A stretch of DNA of 14,358 nucleotides from Halobacteriales archaeon SW_9_67_25 (GCA_003022745.1 PXSU01000121.1:14717-29074); one strand, 5' to 3'; counted from the first letter of the stretch, positions 1-6,859 are shown. The notes: generated by a model not told the origin, from the letters alone. Numbers and translations are program-made.

Positions 1-72
1 ACTTGTCGCTGTTGTCGGACTTGTCGCTGTTGTCGGACTTGTCGCTGTTGTCGGACTTGTCGCTGCTGTCAC
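1..72. repeat. 18-bp tandem repeat encoding Ser-Asp-Lys-Ser-Asp-Asn
   Basis: The unit acttgtcgctgttgtcgg occurs three times exactly (1-18, 19-36, 37-54) and a fourth time with three differences (55-72). The array may continue to the left of the window. It is in frame with the minus-strand gene over it, where each unit encodes a hexapeptide of Ser, Asp, Lys and Asn. Such in-frame arrays change copy number easily by slippage. Confidence 0.9.
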
Positions 73-928
73 TCTCGTCACCCGGTGGCCCGGCATCATC
101 CGGTTGCTCTCCGTTGTTACTCTCGCCGTTACCATCGTTTCCCTCGCCAGAGTTCGAATTAGAATTGTCGCTATTCCCGGCGTCGTCGGGCGGACCACTG
201 TCGTCCCCGTCGTCCTCCTCCTCACTCTCCTCGTCGTCGGGTTGTCCAGCGTCGTCAGGCGGACCTGTCTCATCGTCGTCCCCCTCCTCGTCATCGGGCG
301 GGCCGGTGTCATCGGCCTCGTCGTCGTCCGATGGGCCAGCGTCGTCTGGCGGCCCCGGGGGTGGGTCCGGATCAGTTATCTGGCGAGTCGAATCGTCGAC
401 CTCCGGGGGAGACACCTCGGCTGCCTTCGAGCGGACATCCTCCAGGGAGGACGTGTCGACGCTGCGCTGGCGGGCGACGTCTTCGGTGTCCTCGATCTTG
501 TCCTGGAGGTTGGCTATCCGGGTCCGCAGCGCGCTCGCGCGTGCCTCGTATCCCGTCTCGGAAATTGTCCCGCTCTCGCGCTGTTGCTCTAGCCGTTCGG
601 CCTGCGCTTCTACCTGCTCTGCCTGGCGTTCGAGCGACCGTGCTCGCTGGGTCACGTCGGTCTCGGGGTTCTCGCTCTCGGTTGCCTCGGCCCGCCACAT
701 CCCTTGGTCGGCAGACTCCTCGGCGTCGACCGCGCTCGCCTGGGCAAACGAAGCGATCTGTTCCCCGAACGCCCCCTCCTCGTCCGTACCGGTCTCGCTT
801 CCGGTTCCGTCTGTCTGGAACTCCCCGGGTGCGGGAGCCACATCCCCCAGTACAGGTGCGGCAAGAAGTGTAGCCGCGACCAACACGATCGACACGGCAG
901 CGACAGCCTGTCGAGGGCGCATCTCCAT
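1..928 (-). CDS. secreted acidic repeat protein with coiled coil, C-terminus cut by window edge
   Basis: No named family is recognised, but it is clearly coding. The 309 visible residues start with a Sec-type signal peptide: Arg at residues 4 and 6, then a hydrophobic stretch at about 8-28 ending AAPVLG. Residues 90-155 are charged and heptad-like and probably form a coiled coil. From about 185 onward the protein is almost entirely Asp, Glu, Gly, Pro, Ser and Asn, with the motif GPPDDAG recurring at uneven spacing and then the SDKSDN array. No transmembrane anchor is seen before the edge, and the stop lies outside the window. The start at 928 is preferred because a TATA-like box is centred 27 bases upstream; ATG at 922 is the alternative. 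The composition suits an exported, surface-exposed protein of a high-salt organism. Its function is unknown. Confidence 0.8.
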   Translation of the reverse strand, partial: MEMRPRQAVAAVSIVLVAATLLAAPVLGDVAPAPGEFQTDGTGSETGTDEEGAFGEQIASFAQASAVDAEESADQGMWRAEATESENPETDVTQRARSLERQAEQVEAQAERLEQQRESGTISETGYEARASALRTRIANLQDKIEDTEDVARQRSVDTSSLEDVRSKAAEVSPPEVDDSTRQITDPDPPPGPPDDAGPSDDDEADDTGPPDDEEGDDDETGPPDDAGQPDDEESEEEDDGDDSGPPDDAGNSDNSNSNSGEGNDGNGESNNGEQPDDAGPPGDESDSSDKSDNSDKSDNSDKSDNSDK

Positions 929-950
929 TCGTCCGTATCCACCCGACACC

Positions 951-957
951 TAAAAAC
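951..957 (-). promoter_or_regulatory. TATA-like box for the secreted repeat protein
   Basis: On the minus strand the sequence reads GTTTTTAG, centred about 27 bases from the ATG at 928. This is the spacing of an archaeal TATA box to the transcription start and implies a leaderless message. Confidence 0.5.
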
Positions 958-1018
958 CCAGACCTCTGTTTGGACCGTTTACTGGCGCCTGAAACACCCT
1001 CAAACGACCGGATAGTGT

Positions 1019-1645
1019 TTAATACTCGTTCTCGTCTGCTCTCGGGAGTGAACGCGCTGCGAGGGCGACTGCGAGCACCGATAGCCCGAGGCTCGCGGCC
1101 GGCAGGACCAGTCCGGGCTCGTACCGGAGTGGCGGGTGGAGGCCGTAGCCGTAATCGAGAATGTCGTTGGCGAGTGCGACCAGGAACGCGAACGCGAGCG
1201 CCCCGCGGGTCGTCCCGCCGTAGTGTGGGACGAGGTATGCTTCGGCCAGGAACGCGAGGTGGGTGAGGATGATCCCGAAGTAATCCCGGGGCGCCGGAAA
1301 GTAGCGACCGAAGCCGAGATTGAGCGCGACGACGGTCCACAGCCCCGTCTTCACGAGCCAGACGAACGCCAGCGTGTGGAGGTACGCGGCCGGCCGCGTG
1401 ACCGGAACGGCCTCAAAGCGGTCGCCGACGGCCGGCAACAGGGTGGCGAGTGATAGCATCGCGAGGAAAATCGCCGCCGGCGAGTCGGCAAACAGCGGCC
1501 ACAGGGCCGTCGAAACGGGCGGCAGGTCGGCGACGTAGAACCGCAGTCCGACCAGGAGGCGAGTGACCGCGGAATCAGCGTCTCCCGGCCCATGGTTCGT
1601 GCGGGGCGGGACCGGACTAAGGGGTGTCGAAACACCGTCCGGCAC
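1019..1645 (-). CDS. DUF1405-type multi-pass membrane protein
   Basis: This hydrophobic protein has about 208 residues and roughly five membrane segments. It includes the pieces LWPLFADSPAA near the first segment and NDILDYGYGLHPPL near the fourth. The ND..DY..G.HP signature and the LWP.F.DSP.A motif are typical of DUF1405 (the Bacillus YpjA family, function unknown). The frame stays open to an ATG at 1747, but the extra N-terminal residues are polar and unlike the family. I chose the GTG at 1645 because a TATA-like run (1665-1674) lies about 26 bases upstream and the length then fits the family. An extra first transmembrane helix that I remember in many homologues is poorly formed here, where the segment is TRLLVGLRFYVADL. 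The family call is by memory of motifs; the exact start is uncertain. Confidence 0.72.
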   Translation of the reverse strand: MPDGVSTPLSPVPPRTNHGPGDADSAVTRLLVGLRFYVADLPPVSTALWPLFADSPAAIFLAMLSLATLLPAVGDRFEAVPVTRPAAYLHTLAFVWLVKTGLWTVVALNLGFGRYFPAPRDYFGIILTHLAFLAEAYLVPHYGGTTRGALAFAFLVALANDILDYGYGLHPPLRYEPGLVLPAASLGLSVLAVALAARSLPRADENEY

Positions 1646-1664
1646 CGAACGGCGACCATCACCG

Positions 1665-1674
1665 AAAAATATGA
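1665..1674 (-). promoter_or_regulatory. TATA-like box for the DUF1405 gene
   Basis: On the minus strand the sequence reads TCATATTTTT, about 26 bases ahead of the GTG at 1645. It is the main reason for choosing that start. The 156 bases between 1645 and 1802 also hold the divergent promoter of the next gene. Confidence 0.45.
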
Positions 1675-1763
1675 TAGAGAGTCGACGCGTCGGCGGAACA
1701 ACGAGCGACAAACCGCACGAATGCGCGGTCAAAATGCGCGTCGACATAAGTGTACTGGACAGA

Positions 1764-1769
1764 TTTTAT
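1764..1769 (+). promoter_or_regulatory. TATA-like box for the small protein gene at 1802
   Basis: The sequence ttttat lies 33-38 bases ahead of the ATG at 1802, which suggests a transcript start near 1794 and a very short leader. Confidence 0.45.
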
Positions 1770-1801
1770 GCCAAGCGATAGCAAAGACCACGATAGACTG
1801 C

Positions 1802-2161
1802 ATGTTCGAGGAGTTCTCCAGGGGGTACTACCTGGGACGGCTGTACGTCGAACCGGGCGAGGTCGACGCGGCGAAGATGTGCCGTGTCCAGCACGAACGG
1901 GTCAACAGACAGCTCTACGCGGACAGCGAGGGGGTAGAACGGCCCGACCGGCCGTTGGTAATGAAACTGGGGACGAACCACTTCGCGGTCCACGGCGACG
2001 AGGAGGTGCCGGCCGACACGCTCGCCATCCCCGACGAGTTCCTCGATGACACAGTACGCAACCCACCCGCATTGCGGGAGGTCTTCCTCGCCAAGGCTGA
2101 TCGCGCCTCGCAGTTGCTCTCGATGGCGACGGGCCGGATCGACGGCGACCCGGTGACCTGA
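1802..2161 (+). CDS. small conserved haloarchaeal protein (DUF5802-like)
   Basis: This is a 119-residue soluble protein beginning MFEEFSRGYYLGRLYVEP and containing LVMKLGTNHFAVHGDE. From memory it matches a short conserved haloarchaeal family that I believe is DUF5802; no biochemical role is known to me. It has no signal peptide, membrane segment or metal motif. The frame extends further upstream, but the family begins at this Met and a TATA-like box sits at the right distance. It lies 53 bases upstream of the VLRF1 gene on the same strand, but that gene has its own TATA box, so co-transcription is possible and not required. Confidence 0.75.
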   Translation: MFEEFSRGYYLGRLYVEPGEVDAAKMCRVQHERVNRQLYADSEGVERPDRPLVMKLGTNHFAVHGDEEVPADTLAIPDEFLDDTVRNPPALREVFLAKADRASQLLSMATGRIDGDPVT

Positions 2162-2185
2162 TACCGCCACCGAGTCACCTGGTTG

Positions 2186-2191
2186 TTTAAA
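2186..2191 (+). promoter_or_regulatory. TATA box for the VLRF1 gene
   Basis: TTTAAA is centred about 26 bases ahead of the ATG at 2215, the canonical spacing for a leaderless archaeal transcript. Confidence 0.6.
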
Positions 2192-2214
2192 CCGTCGGCG
2201 TTCTCCACACCGGT

Positions 2215-3108
2215 ATGCTCGACGACCTGCTCGGCCGGACGAAACTCAAAGAGCGTATCGAGACGCTGGAAGAGGAGAAAGAACACCTCGAGCGCCAGCT
2301 CGAAGCCGAGCAGGACCGCCGGGCCGACGCCGTCACCGACCGGCAGGAGGCCCAGCGACAGGTCAACCGGCTCCAGGACCGCGTCACAGAGCTCGGGGAC
2401 CGCGTCGAGCGCCTCCAGTCCGAAGACGTCGACGTCTCTTTCCGCCGCGAGGCCACTGTCCGCGGGTCCCGCCTCGACGAACTGCTCGGGCGCCTCGAGT
2501 CGGTCGAGACGGGTCCCGAGGGGCTGTTGAACGCATACGTGCCTGACGGACACGACCTTCCCGAGGCGGTGCGCGAGGGCTTTGGCGACCGCACGGGGCT
2601 GGTCTCGCGGGCCGCGCCCTGCCTCGCGGTCACCGACGACGCCGGACTCGTGGGGGTCTGTCTGTCGGTGCCGGTCCCGCCCGAGCCGTTCGTCGGGTGG
2701 GGCGACAGCGCCCGCCTCGACCGGTCGTGGTTCCAGCCACGGGAGAGCTACACCCTGGCGCTCGTCCGCTCGGACCTGTTCGCGATGGGGGCATACGACG
2801 GCCGCGAGCGGACCGCGTTCCACGGCTTCGACAGCGACCTGACGAGCCAGCACTCGAAGGGCGGGTTCTCCCAGGCCCGCTTCGAGCGCCTCCGCGACGA
2901 GGAGATCGACGACCACATAGAGCGCTGCCGGGCGGCCTTAGAGGAGCGGGCGGCCGACCCGCTGTACGTCGTCGGCGAGCGGTCGGTCATCTGGGAGGTC
3001 TCGGACCTGGCGACCGTCACCGAACCCGTCGACGCGACTGGCGACCCCGAAGCCGCACTCGACGACGCCTTCGAGGAGTTCTGGACCGTCCGGGTGAGTG
3101 CGGTGTGA
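2215..3108 (+). CDS. Vms1/ANKZF1-like peptidyl-tRNA hydrolase (VLRF1, eRF1 superfamily)
   Basis: This 297-residue protein probably releases nascent chains from peptidyl-tRNA on split or stalled large ribosomal subunits. Residues about 5-75 form a strongly charged coiled coil. The rest is an eRF1 domain 2-like fold. At 213-227 the sequence HSKGGFSQARFERLR aligns with the catalytic loop of aRF1/eRF1 (HGRGGQSALRFARLR, from memory): the two Gly are kept, the GGQ glutamine is Phe218, and a Gln appears two places later at 220. A displaced Gln is what I recall for the VLRF1 clade, where it is needed for peptidyl-tRNA cleavage. The start is supported by the TATA box at 2186-2191. The stop codon lies inside a 30-bp repeat of the neighbouring tRNA-Asn 3' end. 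The next plus-strand gene is cca, which fits tRNA repair after cleavage. The family call is firm; the archaeal substrate is inferred. Confidence 0.88.
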   Translation: MLDDLLGRTKLKERIETLEEEKEHLERQLEAEQDRRADAVTDRQEAQRQVNRLQDRVTELGDRVERLQSEDVDVSFRREATVRGSRLDELLGRLESVETGPEGLLNAYVPDGHDLPEAVREGFGDRTGLVSRAAPCLAVTDDAGLVGVCLSVPVPPEPFVGWGDSARLDRSWFQPRESYTLALVRSDLFAMGAYDGRERTAFHGFDSDLTSQHSKGGFSQARFERLRDEEIDDHIERCRAALEERAADPLYVVGERSVIWEVSDLATVTEPVDATGDPEAALDDAFEEFWTVRVSAV

Positions 3109-3134
3109 GAAAGCGCCGCCGCCAGGGCTCGAAC
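3105..3134. repeat. direct repeat of the tRNA-Asn 3' end, copy 1 (att-like)
   Basis: These 30 bases are identical to 3265-3294, exactly 160 bp away. They start gtgagaaag and continue with the last 21 bases of the tRNA-Asn gene (acceptor strand, T arm and loop, complement strand). The match stops at 3135 (t here, c in the other copy). The VLRF1 stop codon (3106-3108) lies within it. This is the geometry of an attachment site at a tRNA 3' end. Confidence 0.9.
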
Positions 3135-3264
3135 TCGCCGAGACGGTCCGGGCGTGTGGCTCGCTACGCTCGCCATTCCGGGCTGCGACTCGTCTGCTCG
3201 ACCCCTGGCGGATACCGCTTTCAACGGAGAGCAGTCCCTCGGGCATGGAAGCCCTCGCAGAATG
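3135..3264. other. 130-bp spacer between tRNA-Asn 3'-end repeats, possible element remnant
   Basis: There is no gene, RNA or promoter that I can support here. The segment is bounded on both sides by the 30-bp repeat. It contains the word tggctcgctacgctcgcca at about 3157-3175, a low-complexity word that I associate with haloarchaeal accessory DNA (impression only). No integrase or other coding remnant is recognisable. It could be what remains of an excised or decayed integrated element, or of a decayed second tRNA-Asn copy. Confidence 0.5.
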
Positions 3265-3294
3265 GTGAGAAAGCGCCGCCGCCAGGGCTCGAAC
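3265..3294. repeat. direct repeat, copy 2, inside the intact tRNA-Asn gene
   Basis: This is the second copy of the 30-bp repeat. Positions 3274-3294 are the 3' part of the functional tRNA-Asn, and 3265-3273 are the nine bases immediately beyond its 3' end. The complete tRNA was therefore preserved on this side, as in tRNA-targeted integration. Confidence 0.9.
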
Positions 3295-3346
3295 CTGGGA
3301 CAACCACGTTAACAGCGTGGTGCTCTACCATCTGAGCTACGGCGGC
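3274..3346 (-). tRNA. tRNA-Asn (anticodon GUU)
   Basis: It is a full 73-nt cloverleaf on the minus strand. The acceptor stem is GCCGCCG/CGGCGGC with discriminator G; the D stem is GCTC/GAGC; the anticodon stem is CCACG/CGTGG with loop CTGTTAA (GTT at 34-36); the T stem is CCAGG/CCTGG with loop TTCGAGC. There is no intron and CCA is not encoded, so the 3' end must be added by the CCA enzyme, whose gene starts 84 bases away on the opposite strand. Its 3' half is duplicated at 3105-3134. Confidence 0.97.
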
Positions 3347-3429
3347 TCGCATCCCGCGGTAGTCGGAATAGTCTCATAGGCGTTTCGCTTTCCGTCCTGC
3401 ATCGACACGCTTTCACGCACTTGCCCGGA

Positions 3430-4824
3430 ATGGAGGGTATGGGAGACGAGTTCGACGCCGTCCTCACCCGGGTTCGCGAGCGCGTGACGCCGGCTCCCGA
3501 AGAACGCGAGCGTCTGGAGGATGTCGTCGCGGTTCTCGTCGCCGAGACAGAGGCCGTCCTCGGGGACCTCCCCGTCGAGGCGGAGCCCGTCCACGTCGGT
3601 TCGACGGCACGGAACACCTGGCTCGCCGGCGACCGCGACATCGACCTGTTCGTCTCCTTTCGGCCCGACCTCGACCGGGAGCGCCTGGAGGAGTTCGGCC
3701 TCCAAGTCGGCCACGCCGTCCTCCCGGAGAGCCACGAGGAGTACGCCGAACACCCCTACGTCGTCGGCGAGTACGACGGGTTCGACGTCGACCTGGTGCC
3801 CTGCTACGGCGTCGCGGACGCGGCCGACATCCGGTCGGCAGTCGACCGCACCCCCTTCCACTCGCAGTATCTCGCGGACCGCCTCACCGACGGCCTCGCG
3901 GGTGACGTCCGGGTCTGCAAGCAGTTTCTCGCGGGCGTCGGCGTCTACGGCAGCGATCTCCGAACGCGGGGGTTCTCGGGGTTTCTGGCGGAGCTACTGG
4001 TCTTGGAGTACGGGGGCTTTCGCCCGTTCGTCGAGGCCGCTGCCGACTGGCACCCGCCGGTCGAGTTCGACCCCGAAGACCACGGGACGGTGGCCTTCGA
4101 GGACCCGCTGGTCGTCGTCGATCCGACCGACCCCGAGCGCAACGTGGCCGCGGTCTGTACCGTCGAGAACGTGGCCAGCCTCCAGCACTACGCCCGGGAG
4201 CTGCTGGCCGAGCCTCGCGAGGACCTCTTCGAGTCGGACGACCCCGGGCCCGTCGCGCCCGGCGAGGTCCGCGAGGTGCTCGCCGACCGCGGAACCACGC
4301 CGGTGGCGCTTCGCTTCGACGCGCCGGAGATCGTCGAAGACCAGCTCTGGCCCCAGCTCGAGAAGTCCAGGGAGGGGATCGCTGGCGAACTCGACCGCCG
4401 TGGATTCGACGTGTTCCGGTCGGCCGCGTTCGCCGACACGAGCGAGGGGGCGCGGACGGCGACCGCGGCCGGCGACGCCGCCCTGCTGTTCGAACTCGCG
4501 GTCGCCGAGCGCCCGCGGATCGAGCGCCACGAAGGGCCGCCGGTCCACGTCCGCGAGCACGCCCGCGACTTCTACGAGGCCTACGCGGACGGGGACGCCT
4601 ACGGTCCCTTCCTCGACGGCGACCGCTACGTCGTCGAGCGCGAGCGCGAGTACGCGAGTGCGATCGCCCTGCTGGAGGGCGAGGTTGTCTTCGATGTCGC
4701 ACTCGGAGCGCACGTCGAATCCGCGCTTCAGGAGGGCTACGACCTGCTGGTCGGCGACGAGGTAGCGATGCTCGCAGAGGATTTCGGGCGGGAACTGGCA
4801 CGCTACTTCGCGCCGGAACCGTAG
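3430..4824 (+). CDS. cca: CCA-adding tRNA nucleotidyltransferase, archaeal class I
   Basis: This 464-residue enzyme adds or repairs the 3'-CCA of tRNAs using CTP and ATP. The nucleotidyltransferase core is plain: GSTARNTW at about 57-64, the metal-binding DRDIDLF (Asp70 and Asp72), and a third carboxylate in FDVDLVPCY (Asp121). The motif KQFLAGVGVYGSDLRTRGFSG near 160-180 is characteristic of archaeal CCA enzymes, and the C-terminal half corresponds to the tRNA-binding domains. Length is close to the family norm. The start is not settled: ATG at 3430 and ATG at 3439 are both possible, with a TTG at 3421 also in frame, and no clear TATA box at leaderless spacing is present. It is divergent from tRNA-Asn and converges tail to tail (35 bases) with the PAC2-family gene. 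Confidence 0.95.
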   Translation: MEGMGDEFDAVLTRVRERVTPAPEERERLEDVVAVLVAETEAVLGDLPVEAEPVHVGSTARNTWLAGDRDIDLFVSFRPDLDRERLEEFGLQVGHAVLPESHEEYAEHPYVVGEYDGFDVDLVPCYGVADAADIRSAVDRTPFHSQYLADRLTDGLAGDVRVCKQFLAGVGVYGSDLRTRGFSGFLAELLVLEYGGFRPFVEAAADWHPPVEFDPEDHGTVAFEDPLVVVDPTDPERNVAAVCTVENVASLQHYARELLAEPREDLFESDDPGPVAPGEVREVLADRGTTPVALRFDAPEIVEDQLWPQLEKSREGIAGELDRRGFDVFRSAAFADTSEGARTATAAGDAALLFELAVAERPRIERHEGPPVHVREHARDFYEAYADGDAYGPFLDGDRYVVEREREYASAIALLEGEVVFDVALGAHVESALQEGYDLLVGDEVAMLAEDFGRELARYFAPEP

Positions 4825-4859
4825 CTGTGTCGAAAAGAGTCGGTATCGAAAGCAAACCG

Positions 4860-5612
4860 TCAGCCGATGTAGCGCAGGTCCTCGTCGGAGGGCGCCGGCG
4901 TCCCCTGTTCCATCTCCTGGATCTTCCGGACGACCTCCTCCATCTCGTCGGCACGGTCCTCCAGCGAGCCGAAGTCGATCTCGAAGCCGAGGACGTCCTG
5001 GAGCACTTCGAGGACGGCCTGTGCGCTCTTGGGGTCGACAAGGTAGCCGCTGGTCTCGCCCATCAGGCAGGCGGCGTCGACGCCGCGGCGCTCGCCCAGC
5101 CCCAGCAGGAGGCCGCTGACGCCGACGATACCGCCGGCGGGCTCGTCGCCGCGGAACTCCACGCCAGCCTCGGCGAGTTCCTCCTTGCCGGCCTCGGAGG
5201 TCGCGGCACCGATGACGTCGTAGGTCTCGATGAGTTCGCCCGTCGGGACCCCACCGAGTGCGAACACCCGCGCGGCGTCGAACTCCGCGACGAGATCGAG
5301 AAACGTCTCGGTGAGGCCGTAGTGGCCGACGGTGTCCTGAGCCTGGTGGTCGCCGGTGAGCACGAGCAGGTCCTGGCCGTCGGTCTCGACGGCGTGTAAC
5401 TCGGCCCCCACCAGTTGGGTGAGGCCATCCTCGACGCTGACCTGCGGGGGGAGGTGCGTCGAGTGGACCCGCCGGACGAGCCGGCCGTCACGCTCCTCGA
5501 CGAGGTGTTCCGCGGCGAGTTTGCCGACGTGGCCCACGCCGGGCAACCCCTCGACGAAGGCCGGCTCCGAGAGGTCCGGCTCGGCGACGACCTCGATTTC
5601 GAATTCGTCCAT
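4860..5612 (-). CDS. PAC2-family (proteasome assembly chaperone-like) protein
   Basis: This 250-residue soluble protein carries the PAC2-family signature: FVEGLPGVGHVGKLAAEHLV near residues 19-38, LVLTGDHQ at about 83-90, and FALGGVPTGE. A charged, probably helical C-terminal tail (about 215-240) carries DRADEMEEVVRKIQEMEQ. Archaeal relatives include PbaA and PbaB, the latter an activator of proteasome assembly; which role applies here cannot be told from sequence. It is the last gene of the operon, starting 5 bases after the nop10 stop, and its ATG is preceded by GGGGGT. Neighbourhood with nop10 and aIF2-alpha is conserved in archaea to my knowledge. Confidence 0.88.
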   Translation of the reverse strand: MDEFEIEVVAEPDLSEPAFVEGLPGVGHVGKLAAEHLVEERDGRLVRRVHSTHLPPQVSVEDGLTQLVGAELHAVETDGQDLLVLTGDHQAQDTVGHYGLTETFLDLVAEFDAARVFALGGVPTGELIETYDVIGAATSEAGKEELAEAGVEFRGDEPAGGIVGVSGLLLGLGERRGVDAACLMGETSGYLVDPKSAQAVLEVLQDVLGFEIDFGSLEDRADEMEEVVRKIQEMEQGTPAPSDEDLRYIG

Positions 5613-5617
5613 ACCCC

Positions 5618-5800
5618 CTACTCCCGATTGCGCCGCTTAAGAGCGCGTCGATACTCGCCGTAGGGGTCCTCGGGGTTGAAAGGCGCCGGGGCGCTGTTGA
5701 CCGCCTCGGCGCCACACGCAGGGCAGGACTCGCCGAGCGTGTACACCGGCCGCTCGTGTTCCTCGGCCCAGGCCGAACAGACCAGAATGTCCGATTTCAT
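5618..5800 (-). CDS. nop10: H/ACA RNP protein Nop10
   Basis: This 60-residue protein is a subunit of archaeal H/ACA RNPs, which with Cbf5, Gar1 and L7Ae guide pseudouridylation of rRNA. The C-terminal part, PAPFNPEDPYGEYRRALKRR, is the conserved helix that contacts Cbf5, and the CPACG knuckle is present. The first knuckle is reduced: where other archaea have CPKC this protein has VCSAW followed by an insertion EEHERP, so only Cys8 remains there. The ATG at 5800 is chosen because the family begins MKSDI; the frame is open upstream but without similarity. It lies 25 bases after the aIF2-alpha stop. Confidence 0.92.
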   Translation of the reverse strand: MKSDILVCSAWAEEHERPVYTLGESCPACGAEAVNSAPAPFNPEDPYGEYRRALKRRNRE

Positions 5801-5825
5801 CTGCCGGGCACGGTGCCGACTGCGG

Positions 5826-6689
5826 TCACTCTTGGTCCTCGTTGCGCTCGCGGTGGAACGACGCGGTCCCGCCCCGCTGTTCGACGACCGCCCGGGCCCG
5901 GCCGGCACTCTCCTCTAAGTGTGTCTCGGCGGTCTTGTAGTCCGGAGCCTGGACCTCGATGCGGTACTCCGGCGCGCCGACGTAGGTCACTTCGAGGTCG
6001 ATCTCCTCGGGGACACCGGAAGACTCGCCTTGCTCGTCTTCAGAGTCTCCATTCGTGCCAACGGCACTCACGGAGACCCCGCCATTGCCCTCGGCGGCTT
6101 CCAGGGCCGCCTTGATTACGTCGAGGCCGTTGCTGTCCGGACACTCCAGGTCGACGTAGCCCGTGATGTTGACGTACGGGACCGAGACGTTCTCGCGTGC
6201 GGTCTCGACGAGAGCCTCGATTTCGTTCTCGGAGAGGTCAGTCTCGGCGAGCGCCTCGGTGCCGTGGATGGCCGCCTCCTCGAAGCCCCCGTACATCGAT
6301 CCGAACTCCGCCAGCAACTCGTTGGCGATGGCAGCGTACTGTTCGCCGTCGATGTCCTCGCCGAAGGCCAGTTCCATCCAGTTGTCGGCCTTCTGCTCGT
6401 TTTTCCACTCCTGGATCTTGTCCTTGCGCTGGTGGACGTTGACGTCCTTGATAGAGAGGTCGATCTGCTGGGAACTCTCGTCGACGTCCAGCACCTTCGC
6501 GACCACCGTCTGACCCTCGCCGACGTGGTCGCGGACGTTCTTGATCCACCCGGAGGCGACCTCGCTGATGTGACAGAGGCCGCGCTTGTCGTCGTACTCC
6601 TGGAGGTCGACGAACACGCCGAAGTCCTCGATCTCGTCGACCCGGCCGACCACGAGTTCGCCGGGTTCGGGCCAGCCGCTGTACTTCAT
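5826..6689 (-). CDS. eif2a: translation initiation factor aIF2, alpha subunit
   Basis: This 287-residue protein is the alpha subunit of the aIF2 heterotrimer, which delivers Met-tRNAi to the small ribosomal subunit. Residues about 9-83 are an S1 RNA-binding fold ([20 protein letters not shown], then [20 protein letters not shown]). A helical domain follows ([12 protein letters not shown] at about 101-112), and then the alpha-beta domain that binds the gamma subunit. Compared with a typical archaeal length near 265, there is an acidic insertion around [15 protein letters not shown] (about 215-230), a common halophile adaptation. The start ATG overlaps the S27e stop by 4 bases (ATGA), indicating translational coupling. 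Confidence 0.95.
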   Translation of the reverse strand: MKYSGWPEPGELVVGRVDEIEDFGVFVDLQEYDDKRGLCHISEVASGWIKNVRDHVGEGQTVVAKVLDVDESSQQIDLSIKDVNVHQRKDKIQEWKNEQKADNWMELAFGEDIDGEQYAAIANELLAEFGSMYGGFEEAAIHGTEALAETDLSENEIEALVETARENVSVPYVNITGYVDLECPDSNGLDVIKAALEAAEGNGGVSVSAVGTNGDSEDEQGESSGVPEEIDLEVTYVGAPEYRIEVQAPDYKTAETHLEESAGRARAVVEQRGGTASFHRERNEDQE

Positions 6690-6859
6690 CGTGCCTCGAC
6701 AGTCTCGACGACGTTGCCCTCGATGACCGCCTTCCCACCGGCCGGCCGGACGAGCGCGTGTCCGCAGACCTGGCAGGCGACCTCGGTGGCAGCCTTGCCG
6801 AAGACGACCTGTTCGTTCTCGCAGTCGGGACAGGCCACGCAGTGGAAGTTCCCCGCCAT
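6686..6859 (-). CDS. rps27e: 30S ribosomal protein S27e
   Basis: This 57-residue zinc-ribbon ribosomal protein has CPDC and CQVC, the two Cys pairs that bind zinc. The ATG at 6859 lies 2 bases after the L44e stop, and a GGAGTGA sequence inside the end of L44e serves as a Shine-Dalgarno site. That distinguishes this internal operon gene from the leaderless genes around it. Its stop overlaps the aIF2-alpha start. L44e-S27e-aIF2-alpha is a widely conserved archaeal gene order. Confidence 0.95.
   Translation of the reverse strand: MAGNFHCVACPDCENEQVVFGKAATEVACQVCGHALVRPAGGKAVIEGNVVETVEAR

Noticed and set aside
1..72. CRISPR array
   Set aside because: The 18-bp units are contiguous without spacers and translate in frame within a gene.
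3..953. A 316-codon plus-strand frame rich in Ser, Leu and Pro
   Set aside because: It is antisense to the secreted repeat protein. The minus strand shows a signal peptide, coiled coil, acidic tail and correctly spaced TATA box.
1592..1801. Upstream extension of the small protein at 1802
   Set aside because: The extra N-terminal residues are Arg/Thr-rich and cross the TATA-like element; the family start MFEEF fits 1802.
3135..3264. Possible second tRNA or coding remnant between the 30-bp repeats
   Set aside because: I could not fold a cloverleaf or find an integrase-like sequence. Only the 3'-end repeat is tRNA-like.
4825..4859. Terminator hairpin between convergent cca and PAC2 genes
   Set aside because: No inverted repeat or T-run is evident in the 35 bases.
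3884..5041. A 385-codon minus-strand frame, Arg/Pro/Ser-rich
   Set aside because: It overlaps cca and the PAC2 gene. Its composition is basic and Arg-rich, opposite to halophile proteins, so it is a GC-driven shadow.
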